Positions 15,950 to 26,214 of a stretch of 26,459 nucleotides of DNA are shown here, piece by piece. Origin of the DNA: Apostichopus californicus (lineage: Eukaryota > Echinodermata > Holothuroidea > Aspidochirotida > Stichopodidae); assembly GCA_020650975.1 (NCBI GenBank), contig JAIPMN010005545.1, positions 1 through 26,459 on the forward strand. The letters are read 5' to 3'. Each line of letters begins with the position of its first letter. Position 1 is the first letter of the stretch. A program made the translations under genes and the position numbers. Below the pieces are notes generated by a model. It worked only from the letters and a program-made list of their open reading frames with translations, was not told where the DNA came from and made no database searches.

Positions 15950-16890
15950 TTCATAATGATGGTGCCTATGTGAGTATGTGGTGATGATACAATTATTCAC
16001 ATTAAATGATCTGTAGTAGGTTGATTATTCGGCAATTAAGTATATTTTGAATATGAGGGGGTACATTCACATCTCACTAGATGTGATATTTTGTTTTGCA
16101 GTTGGGTGGCTACCTGACAAATACATGTTGATGATAATGGTGTTTTCCCATCTCACAAATATGTGAACCCCATGTATTTCACATTGGTGTGGGTACCCAA
16201 CAATTACCTGCTATTGTTGTGTTCATGCAAATGGTCACATGTGAACTTATAGTAAGGTGGATAACCAATAACTACATAGTGGTGATGTATTCATTCTAAT
16301 CTCACCATATGTGAACCCAGTATCTGGTGCTTGTGTGAGTACCCAACAGTTGTATGGTGTTAATGTGTTCAGTCATCACACCATATGTGAACATAGTAGG
16401 GTGGGTTATATGATATTATGTAATATTACACAGTGCTAATATGTTCATTCAAATCTTACCACATGTGAACGCAGTGTTATTGTGGGTACTGAACATATAC
16501 CTGATGCTGTTGTGTTCATTTCACATCATCATGTGTAAACCTAGTAAGGTGGGTGTTCAACATTCACACAGTGGTGATCCTGAATCTTACCACATGTGAA
16601 CGCAGTGTTTTGGTGTTATTGTCGGAACCCCATCGGTTATGTGTCATTCACCATACCATATGTGAATAATTATGATCAGTAACCAGCAAATAAGAAAGTG
16701 CTAATGTGTTCATTCAAATCTTACCACATGTGAACAGAGTGTTTTACATCAGTGTGGGTATCCAATAGTAACATGTTATTGATGTACTCATTCACTTTAC
16801 TACTACATTACAAATATTAAAGTAGGGTGGGTTAGCAATCATTAGACATTGATTAATATGTACACTCACATTTAACTGATGTTCAAAGTT
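15950..16890. repeat. Diverged ~70-bp satellite with E-box palindromes in its units
   Basis: About 12 units; the landmark ATGTGAAC (or close variants) recurs at 16161, 16239, 16309, 16385, 16463, 16531, 16594, 16660 and 16728, spaced 63-78 bp. The unit order is TGTTCATTCAAATCTTACC, CACATGTGAAC, AGTGTT, then GTGGGTACCCAACA-like and a GTGGTGATGT-like segment. Four units carry the palindrome CACATGTG (16236, 16460, 16591, 16725) and others CATATG. The edges grade into unique sequence. Confidence 0.8.
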
Positions 16891-18230
16891 TTACCATGGA
16901 GGAAGCTCATACCTGTTTTTGTATCTTCACATATGCATAGTGCAAGGACCTTGCTGATCAATATGAAGTCAGTAATGGTCAAACCTTGAATAGTCTGATG
17001 GTGTGCTATATAATAATTCTAATATACAAAATATTGGAATCATATTATAGCCGGTTGGCTTTCAATTAAAACTTTCCACTCAATTTCAAGATTTGTTTAA
17101 TATTTTTTTTTAGAAATATTAGTATTGAGTTTTATGCAGTAAGCATGAATCTTAGAGGATCATCATCACCAGTTTACCTGTCATAATATTCAGTTGGTTT
17201 TGTTAATGCGTCTGTGTGTGTGTGTGTTGGTGTAAATCTGCTTGTATGGATGCATTATTGTTTGCTACTCGTCCCATATTGACGTTTCCAATGAGACCAT
17301 AGTAACCAAGCTGAACGTGGAAAGCTGCGAGATTAAACTTTGGGCAAGGGCAAGATTACCTGTCGTTAAGGCCTATCACTGAAACTTGTGATAGAAATGA
17401 TTCTGTCTAACTTTGAACCAAAACTTGCAATATCCTTTATAGCCACCTTTAAAAATTTAAGATGGATGGTCCCAAACATGTTCTGGAGAATGGGGAGGTG
17501 TACTGTTTCCAGTATTTATAATTCATTGTCATTTTTAAGAGGGACACATCGAGAAATCTCCTAGGTCACGTAGGTCACGAATGAGCTCCATGAGCATCGC
17601 ATGTTTACTTACCGAGCCTAGGACCTATTCAAAGGTTGTTTTCAACGAAAATGTGTTTTGAGTAGCGTAGTAGAGATATTTAAGGTATTTATTATGTTTG
17701 ATTTGCGTATGTAAAAGGGAAACAATTTTCAACAAGTTTTTTTTTTTTTTCAAGATGCCAACTATTATTTTTGAATACTGTGTATTGAATTGATGTGAGT
17801 AGTATCGAGTACAGCACATGCCAAACCAATCATAGCGAACTGTATTCATTTTATTGTCAATATTTATTTTTAGTTTCCTCTTAACTAGTTTTTAACACAA
17901 CACATTTGTCACCTAGTTAGAAGAAGAATAATAATAAGAAGGAAAAAAAAAAGTAAAGAAAAAGGTCAGGAAATATTATTAGCAGTTGAAGATTGAGATT
18001 AAAAAAAATGTTGCTATAACTAGATTGTTACAAGAATTGCAAGACAAAAACAATTGTGTAAAGTGTAGATATGAATAGCTAATATTTATATGTGCAAGGT
18101 TTTTAGAGAAATATACTACGAAAACATTACAAAAAACCAAGATGTTGCACATTATCAAGTTTACATGTAATATGGTTGCGTTTCTTCTATATATTATGAT
18201 TATTATTATCATTATGAATTTTTTTTTTGC
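16891..18230. other. AT-rich stretch with no recognised gene
   Basis: It holds a (TG)n run at 17213-17227, A and T homopolymers, and a less AT-rich patch at 17270-17630 containing AGGTCA-CGT-AGGTCA at 17563-17577. Minus-strand frames at 17625-17849 and 17979-18212 are low-complexity and not convincing. Confidence 0.5.
17563..17577 (+). promoter_or_regulatory. DR3-type pair of AGGTCA half-sites
   Basis: AGGTCA-CGT-AGGTCA is an exact direct repeat with a 3-bp spacer, the geometry bound by vitamin-D-receptor-like nuclear receptors in vertebrates. It lies in a less AT-rich, non-repetitive patch. A function is not shown by sequence alone. Confidence 0.25.
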
Positions 18231-18236
18231 AATAAA
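18231..18236 (+). terminator. Possible distal polyadenylation signal AATAAA
   Basis: AATAAA follows a T-rich run and is followed at about 20-45 bases by a GT-rich stretch (TTTATTGTGATTTGTGATG). This context is better than most AATAAA in the window. If used, Trim9 would have a 6.2-kb 3' UTR. It could equally belong to no transcript. Confidence 0.25.
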
Positions 18237-18425
18237 GTTTCAAAAATGCACAGTTTATTGTGATTTGTGATGTGATTTGCTTCCATTGTTCGAAATCAAA
18301 CAGCCAGTAAAAAAAAAGAAGGGAAAAAATGGGTACATTTGACTATGGGATTTTAATGTGCTTTATTGTGTAATCATTTGAACTTTCAGAAAATGGATAT
18401 GTTATTGCCCCGTCCCTCCTCTCAT

Positions 18426-18693
18426 CAGGGGCATAGCAAGGAATTTGCAAAGGGAGGGGGGGGGGGGGAACTGTAGCAGCTGTAGCAAACTATCTAAGCG
18501 TAGCGCGACCATGTGTTGGCGCAAAGCGTTCAAGAAAATTTTGGCCGAAAATGCCTCCCAGATCGCTGGAAATGGTACTTCCCAGGCCTTGTAAGTTGCA
18601 TCTTTGCATTTTTATTTTGAAATTACTAGCAATATCATAAAAAAAAATATTCTCAAGGGGGGGGGCGGTTGCCCCCCCTTGGCTACGCGCCTG
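18426..18693. mobile_element. hAT-type MITE, 268 bp, with perfect 8-bp target-site duplication
   Basis: The left end reads CAGGGGCATAGCAAGG; the reverse complement of the right end reads CAGGCGCGTAGCCAAGG, so imperfect terminal inverted repeats are present. CCTCTCAT flanks both sides exactly (18418-18425 and 18694-18701). An 8-bp duplication and a CAGGG-type terminus are the signature of hAT superfamily elements. It has no transposase frame and is non-autonomous. G runs lie just inside both ends (18456-18468 and 18657-18665). Confidence 0.85.
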
Positions 18694-18701
18694 CCTCTCA
18701 T

Positions 18702-20072
18702 GACCAAAACCAGATGGTTTTGTTTGATGTGAATGAAGTTACCTTAACAGTTATCCAGCTCAAGAAAGCAGTGGTCCATATATGAACATTCCTTCACTTT
18801 TATTCTATCCCTTTGGGTAGTGGAAAGTCATTTGAGGTCAATAGAGGTCGAAATCTAAATTTTTATGAACATAGGCGGTGGGGGTCAGGTGGCCGACACC
18901 CCCCCCCCCCCTCCTGTCATCCCTGTATTTTGAATAATCTGCAAGATGCAGCTTTTCATATATTAGAAGTGCCCCCTCTTTTCATAATAAATAGCATCCT
19001 TTTCCATCTGCGCTTTGTTGAAAAATCCAAACACTGAAATTTGTGGGGCTGAATGCACACAGAATTGTGGGTAGCATTTTGAAGTAAATTTGTCTTTTGC
19101 CACCCCCACCCCCCCCCCCCACCATGACCCCTCTCTCTCTGCCTTTGATTGAACCATGTGCGAAAGAACTTTTCATGTATATCACGTAGCTAAAGCACGC
19201 TAATATCAACCTTGAACACATGACTAGATACGTTAACCGCGGTTAAACCCTCTTGCAAGTAATGCATCACGATAAATCGTTCTGGTTCACTTTCCTGTAT
19301 GTTGACCTTAAAACTTCTTTGTCCGGGAATATACATTCATACTTTGTCATCAAAAGAAATTATGTCATGAAATTGGTCATGCAGGCAACATTTTTGCGCC
19401 AATTGAAAGGCGAACAACTGACTAATATATTCAGTGACTGTCCATAGGTTACCGGACCATGACGTTTGCGGTAGGGGAGCCGTGACCGAGACGCTATGTG
19501 AGGCAAAAGTTTAATTTACATAATTCATCATAAATCCAGTAAAAGAAAAATCAACTTTATGGATTAAGTAGTGACATTTTCTTGACAGGGTGCGTGATGC
19601 ATCTTTAGAGGTGATTTTTAAAGAAAACATTAGTGTTGGTCCTAAATTGCCTAAAGGCATGAAAGATATAAGTTTGAAAGTGCGAAAAATATTTTTGAAG
19701 AAACCATTAAAGTTTTGGTTCATAATAAAGACGGTAAATGTATCAATGGAATTAATAACTGCCATCGAGCATTTTCACACCTGACAGTGACCCGGTTTAT
19801 TTAAGTAAAATTTCAACTGAAAAAAACTTGAATGAACTCATGGATGTGTCCGGCACCAGGGGACAATACGCAACCAATACATAGGGGCCTACTATTCCTG
19901 CACCAGGTATGCAGTTACAGTTAACTAACGAATACATCGCGACAAAGGAGATTCTACCTTATTCGTGTATCAGGTAAAATGACAGACTAGTAGAAATCTC
20001 CCTCTTAAAAAGAAAAGCGTAGTAAAATGTGGGCAATATTATGTAGGTCGGTTAATATATAGAATGACTAAT
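18702..20072. other. Stretch with no recognised gene
   Basis: It contains long C runs at 18899-18911 and 19109-19120, a 14-bp perfect palindrome TTAACCGCGGTTAA at 19233-19246, and overlapping short frames on both strands (18813-19784) with no recognisable domain. I see no splice-supported exon. Confidence 0.5.
18825..18850 (+). repeat. Three AGGTCA-like half-sites at 10-bp pitch, second dispersed copy
   Basis: AAGTCA (18825), AGGTCA (18835) and AGGTCG (18845) have 4-bp spacers TTTG and ATAG. The first spacer and the half-site pattern match 5338-5363, so both probably derive from one repeat family. Confidence 0.45.
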
Positions 20073-20206
20073 AGGCTGTGTACTAGACTAAAAGGTCCAG
20101 TCACTTTAACTGATGAACCCCGACTGTTCAAAGGGTCATCTCTCAAAAATTTAAAATTGTGGTATAGTCATCATATCAAAAGTAATGAGTGAAGTCATCC
20201 TTTGAA
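20073..20206. repeat. Diverged dispersed repeat, copy A
   Basis: It shares ordered blocks with 21979-22170: CTGTGTAnTAGACTA, TCAGTCACTTT-like, TCTCAAAAA and GTCATCCTTT. Length and spacing differ, so it is old. Confidence 0.45.
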
Positions 20207-21978
20207 CTAACAAAATTAGTGGTTGGCCCGAGACCATCTAACAAAATCATGATGCATTCAGGGAAGCATATTCTAGGTATTTGTACACAGAACATGTTTC
20301 GCTGGAGAGGAGTGGGGGGGGGGGGTGTTACTGTGGTGGGAATGAACTGAGAAGAAGCGATTCGTAAATGATGCATTTTGCCAATTGAATTTTATATTAA
20401 TGCCCAAATATGTCCATTGCTCCAACTGTTTAACCCAGCCCCTCCTTCAATCCCGTATGGAACTTTCATGTTCATATAACGTACTTGACTCCGTAAATTG
20501 GTTTAAAGGTCCTCAGTATCGGTTACCAAATTGTAACATGCTAAAACTTGCTTGAAGTTTCCGAAAGTACTTTCCTGGTGGTTCTGCATCTCTGCAGACA
20601 TTGAGGAGTGTTTAAAAATGGACAATAAAAATTTATTTCGGTGAAGGGAAAAATACTTTGTAAGTGGTGGTGAAACTGATTGTTGAAAGTTGAGGCGTAT
20701 GTGACCATTTTAATATATTATTTTATAGCATATTCGGGACGACTACTGATGACCTTTGAAAAGAACCCCCCCCCCCACACCCACCCTGCACCCACCCACA
20801 CCACCCAACCCTGTGATTCTGACATCACAAAGTAACGACTCTCTTTTATATGGTGTAAAGAGCTTTTACTAAATTTGGTGGCGTGGTGCTTCCAACTTCC
20901 GCACGGTAATTCTAGCATACCGCCATCAATTTACTGGTATTTTGTCTGCTGTTGTCATGTTTTATATGTTACTATTGAAAGGATAATTTTAGACATCAAT
21001 TTAGTTTTGAATTTGTAACAGTCCGTGAAAAAAGAAACATTTGAGTGTCAGTAATGTTTCTAGGGCTATTTCGGTTTTCAATATATTCAACTTTTAAAAT
21101 CGCTAAATTTCTGGGATGCTCCTAAATTGACGACGAAGTGCAGGCCTCAATGTTAATGTTAATCCACTGTTTTATAAACTTTAAAGCAGCATTTTGCGTC
21201 GTTTTCTATGATTTTTCTCAACCTCACTGACTCCACTATGCCATAACGACATACATAACTAGCTTATCTATTTAAATCTTACTTCAAATGGTGGCATAAA
21301 TGTCGAAAAATGTGCAACTTTCAACTTTGTTTTTCTCCAAGATACTTTCCGTTGGGATCCCAATAAACCTCGCCCACAATATGAATATTTAAACACTACG
21401 AACGTCATTGACCAATACGTAATACAACACCATGCGTGATTTGTGTACAGTCTATGTGGCAGTTGTACCAGGGAGTTCCATAAAAACTCCCTGGTTGTAC
21501 CAACGCAAAGTCTTGAATCTATTTTTAGCAACGGCTCATAACTACACCTGCATCTCTGATTGGTTGAATTCAAACTAGCGGGTTTGGGGAACTGTATGCG
21601 ATTAATTTTAAGTGTGGAGATTGTCGGACGACACTTTTCTCATTATCTGCGAATATCCTTAATTACTCGCCAATTAACGTTGTTGGCAAGGGAAAATTTG
21701 GCTAATATCTTAGTTAGCTGTTTTGTGATTGATATATGTAAAAAACTCGATGGACATGTCAAAAAAGTAGAAAACGGCGACCAAACGCAAAATGCTGCTT
21801 TAATAACTCAGCACAAACCATCTTTATGAAAACTTCAAATAAGCAACAGAGAATCCGTGAATGAAATTCAATCGTATTTTGTCCTTTACAAGTATGTAAC
21901 ACATTATAACCATGTTATTTTATAAGGCCATTAGTCGTATATATGTTTACCACTTGCATCTGATGAACTGACCTATAT
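20207..21978. other. Stretch with no recognised gene
   Basis: It holds a G run at 20314-20325, a C run with a CACCC-rich continuation at 20766-20813, and the hairpin at 21462-21502. CCAAT-type pentamers occur near 21408 and 21559 but with no supporting promoter context. Short frames (for example 21268-21573 minus, 21560-21829 plus) match nothing I know. Confidence 0.5.
21462..21502. repeat. Perfect 11-bp hairpin flanked by a 9-bp direct repeat
   Basis: ACCAGGGAGTT (21467-21477), loop CCATAAA, then AACTCCCTGGT (21485-21495). GTTGTACCA occurs at 21462-21470 and 21494-21502. Read as CAGGGAGTT to AACTCCCTG between GTTGTAC copies, it looks like a tiny hAT-like palindromic insertion. Confidence 0.7.
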
Positions 21979-22170
21979 GTCTGTGTATTAGACTATATTA
22001 GACTATATAGTTCAGTCACTTTGCTTGATTAAATCTCAGTTGCTTTGAAATTGCAATTTCTCAAAAAAAATGAAAGTGTTGTAAACATACAAACTGGACT
22101 GTTGGCCGTGGTTTTTAACGGATCACATTTTATCAAAGTTAATTGTACCTATAAGGTCATCCTTTAAAAA
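21979..22170. repeat. Diverged dispersed repeat, copy B
   Basis: It corresponds to 20073-20206 with CTGTGTATTAGACTA, TTCAGTCACTTT, TTTCTCAAAAAAAA and AGGTCATCCTTT in the same order. It includes a small internal duplication of TTAGACTATA. Confidence 0.45.
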
Positions 22171-23195
22171 GCTGCTTATTTTGTAGAGTGATGACAATGC
22201 ATTAAATGTAATTAGCCAAAACGTTACCCACCCCCCCCCACACCCCCTCTCATCTCCATGCACCGATCGGAACAAAGACAGATAGACCCAGGACTATAAT
22301 ATGAATTGTACAGATGGGAATGCGGGAAGGGTATCCGAGGTTCAGTGAAATGGGGCAGAGAGACGTGGAAAGGGATCTTGGTGGGCGGGCGAGATGGGAA
22401 CGAGGGCAAGGTTTGACTCATAGCTGACAAGCAAGACTGTTACCCCCTATAGCCAAGTGGTTATGTCAGAAATCGATGAAATATGTTTTGGTAGTTTCAT
22501 TACGGACCCTTGTGTAAATAACAACACTAAACGTGTCCAAATATAGATAAAGTTTCTCAGTGTTAGATATGTACTGGATAATTATCATTTTCAATATTGT
22601 CGAATATTTCAGGTTAGATCTAGGCTGAAAGTACACGGTCTCTGAACTTGCATAGAGTAAGTTATTCCTTGGCTTGTATCAAACATTTCTCTTCATTAAT
22701 GACGCTTCATGTGTTTACACTCAGTGTCCGTGGTAACCGTTTTTGTATCTGCAAATCCTTTATAAATGACATACGCTGTTTCAACTCCCCAGCAGTTCGG
22801 AAAACGAGAGTTAATGATCCTTTATGTATGAAAATTATAGACACACATTCGATGTGCTTCCACAGTACTTATTACGTCATAATGTATTCAGTTGACCCTA
22901 ACCCATAGAAATTGAAGTAGAAAGAATACTGACACAGTGTATCGCCGTGTGTTTAGACAGTGAAGCATTGAAAATGTGAGGGCGCTTTGCGTTGTACGGC
23001 TTTTCGGTGTACGGTTGTACGGCATATCATATGTATCATAGTATCATAAGGTTCGTATGTGTCATAAGTAAGGTAAACATGTGATCCAAGCATTAAAAGT
23101 AAATTTAGGGTGTTGAAAGAAAACCCCGTAACTAGACTTAACAAAGTGTCAGAGGTCAATCAATAACACACATTAATCTGTTCACCATGTTTCAG

Positions 23196-23330
23196 TGACG
23201 TCAATGAACTCATTCATGTTTTGACATGTTTAAGATTTATGGACCTTATCATTCTTCTGATTCAGTGTATGTCTTCCAACTTCCCAGCGATGGTCATTAT
23301 TGATGCTGACGTCACGAGCAATCTGATTGG
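23196..23330. promoter_or_regulatory. CRE and CCAAT-type cluster, possible promoter
   Basis: Two exact cAMP-response-type sites TGACGTCA (23196-23203, 23307-23314) and an inverted CCAAT box GATTGGCTG (ATTGG at 23326-23330) lie within 135 bp; another ACGTCA half-site follows near 23704. The pairing of CRE and inverted CCAAT box is common in animal core promoters. No coding exon follows that I can recognise. Confidence 0.25.
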
Positions 23331-24496
23331 CTGAAACTCCGTAATTGCAAACCTGTTTGGGAAAAAAATTCGCAGCCGGTCTAGAGGCGTAGGATAACTA
23401 TATCCAGGGTCCAGTGAATAACAATACAGCAGCTGAGCAGACGACGTACACTACTCAAGTAATTAGATTCCTATGTAACTACTATCGCTTCCTAAGAATT
23501 ACCTATGAACTGCAGTCCACTGCCGCATTTTGTCGATTTTCGCACCCAAGTGGGGCAAACGACATCACCATTTCGAGTGATTTATGTCAACTTTATCACT
23601 TTTATGTCAAAGACGTAGTGTTTGTATTACGCGCCGGTATACTTTCTTACCGTACAAACAATGCGCTTCAAGTTGGATGAGTGGCTTCAGTATATGTCTC
23701 AAGACGTCATTCTCACTATACTTCAATTTCTATGCCCTAATCACATTAATGAATTCATGACAAGCATTTGATAATAGCAACACATGAACCCGAAAAGAAC
23801 AAAGTGCATACATTTTATAGTGTGAAATGTCGTTGAGAAAGGCATGCACATGAAATTACGTTCTGATCTCAAACCTGTTTAGATGAACCGACGGACTTTG
23901 ACCAGAGTTGGGTAAATCATTGAATATGAGAATGCAGTTACATTCCTATGTAGTAAACGGTTTGCAAACACTACAGTGTTAATATGCTAATGTTACTCTA
24001 TCTCATGATGGTGGAGGGAGGAAAACGGGAAATGATTTCCAACATTTCGATGTGTGTGTGGGCTGGGGGGGGGGGGGGGTTGCAATAGGGAGGTTGCAGT
24101 AGGGAGGTTTGCAGTCGAGAGGGACGTGTATGAGGGTGTACATTGGGAGCAAGAGGTACAATGGAATTTTTTTCCGTATATGGTTGGTTGGCCTTCCGTT
24201 ACGTGAAGGTCAATAGACAAGTTAAATCGTTAAGATTTTGGGTTGAGGGTTGACAAGAGGTTTTGAGTAAAGATGGGCTTAAAATGTTTATTTATCTACT
24301 AGCTGAGCCTTGCTTAACCGCGATTTATACTTCCACCAATGGCATGCAACATCATACACACTGTTCTATACAACATAGGCTAGTTGATGTAGCCTGAGAG
24401 ATGGGAGAAAGATAATGCTATTTTGCGTATATAGACCTTTGTTCAACGCTTTATGTATGTTTACCGATCATAAATTACTATATAAGGGCAAAAGAG

Positions 24497-24811
24497 CAGT
24501 GGCGTATCCAAAACCGCGCATGCGCACAATCTCATATACACGGGAAATGTGATAAAATGATGGAAGTGATAACACCATTTTGCATCTATGCCCTCATTCT
24601 TATCGACACAAACATTTCCCAAAGCCCTTAAGACCCCCGCCCCGAAAACGGACTTCAGTCAAATTTAGAGTCCACATAGTGTTATGAAAAGTCATATCAA
24701 TGTAAGCGTTAATTAAACATAACTTCTCCTACTCTTAAAATGGTAGAAATTACCCCCCCCCCCCCACCACCACTTTCCCCGTCATACCAGGGAGGCTGGG
24801 CTACGCGCATG
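24497..24811. mobile_element. Candidate degenerate hAT-like MITE
   Basis: The left end CAGTGGCGTATCC and the reverse complement of the right end CATGCGCGTAGCC agree at about 9 of 13 positions. Flanking octamers CAAAAGAG and CGAAAATG agree at only 5 of 8. A C run (24753-24765) sits inside the right end as in the element at 18426-18693. GCGCATGCGC at 24516-24525 is also a perfect NRF1-type palindrome, which could be coincidental. Confidence 0.35.
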
Positions 24812-25961
24812 CGAAAATGGATATGGTTTTCCAAATCAACCTGCTTCTCATTCGACGATTCACCTCTATCGATATCCAGAGGTTAGTTGGTAACACCATT
24901 TCATTGAACTTAATATGTGCAATGATAACTATATTCATGCACATCATATTTACAGTGCTTATATGATATAGTACATAGAAAGTCAGCTCAATGAAAATGT
25001 TACTGCAGATATTGGCCTCAGATACTGTTCTCTTCAATTTTACGTTCATACTGTAAAGAATTACAAAAAAACAGTTAGAAAAACCAAAGAAAGGTATATT
25101 TCTTAAATGATTTGACGTAATTTTTAAGACAGGTATAGGCCTATTGACTTTCAACAACTTCTTTATTACATAAGGCCAGGGAGTTGGGCGGTATTTCTGC
25201 CCATTAATACATTGAGAGCAAATAGAGAGGTTTGTTGCTTAGATCATTTCCACTCTTTTGAGAGAAAAGTAGCCTGATGTAAGAACATGGTGTAACGTAC
25301 GGACTTATATAATACCATATCCATTTTAGCATATCTAGCAATTTCTATGTAACATTATATTGCCATTAGAGGGGAAAGGTAAATATAGCATTCCTAAGAG
25401 TTTGGGTCACAAAGCCTTCCCGTACATCAGCTGGAAAAGAAAGTTGCATTAATACGGTATACGTAGCTTTGATATAGGAATATGCCCTCGCGTGACATAC
25501 TTTCGGTAATAACGTTTCACCGGAGTAGGCAACGCCCGCGGGTATACATGGCGGGGTTCATGTTTACCGATCAGTGAATTATGGTTCGCATCACAGTTGA
25601 CCTTTAGGATATACATACATTGATAAACAGCCAATTCATGCTATGGCTTACGTAATGTTGAATATGCATTGCATGGTATAGAAGAAGCCACGCTTCATGC
25701 AGACACACATACACTTACATGCATATAACAATATACCTGCATGCTCGAGGGTTGTGATTGAATGCATGCGATATTAGAAAGAAAGAAATAAGTCAGAATG
25801 CTTCGAGGATCCTTAGCGGTAAGTTGGATATTTATTTGCTTGCTATTACGTAGAGGGTAAATGTATTGTTTGATTCACATAGGCAATAAGTTATAACGTA
25901 GATAAGCCATATATACCTACTCAGGCATCGTATTGTTACAACGTAGAGATACTGAGTTTGT

Positions 25962-26019
25962 TATATATTGCATAGACATTGTCTATGCAGTATATATTGC
26001 ATAGACATTGTCTATGCAG
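25962..26019. repeat. Two exact 29-bp tandem copies, each an inverted repeat
   Basis: Each unit contains GCATAGACA-T-TGTCTATGC, a perfect 9-bp hairpin with a one-base centre. With TATATA on both sides the arms extend to about 17 bp with one mismatch. The copies are at 25962-25990 and 25991-26019. Confidence 0.9.
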
Positions 26020-26178
26020 TATTCACTAACATTTTGTTTTTAAATATTTATTTCAATTTCATAAGTTTCATAACATTTCATAAAAATCGTGTAACTTATT
26101 AGTCTGATGGTATCGTTACTCATGCCTTTTTGAAGTAACTTCAATTCAAGGTTAACAGATTAAATTGTTTTTTAGGAT

Positions 26179-26214
26179 GTTTTTATGAATTTGCTTGTTT
26201 TTATGAATTTGCTT
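26179..26214. repeat. 18-bp direct repeat, two copies
   Basis: GTTTTTATGAATTTGCTT occurs twice head to tail. Confidence 0.9.

Noticed and set aside
22451..22461. tRNA A-box-like TAGCCAAGTGG
   Set aside because: No B box (GGTTCGANNCC) follows at a suitable distance and no cloverleaf can be formed.
23414..23680. 88-codon frame just after the CRE/CCAAT cluster
   Set aside because: It begins at GTG, has no in-frame ATG, and resembles no family I know.
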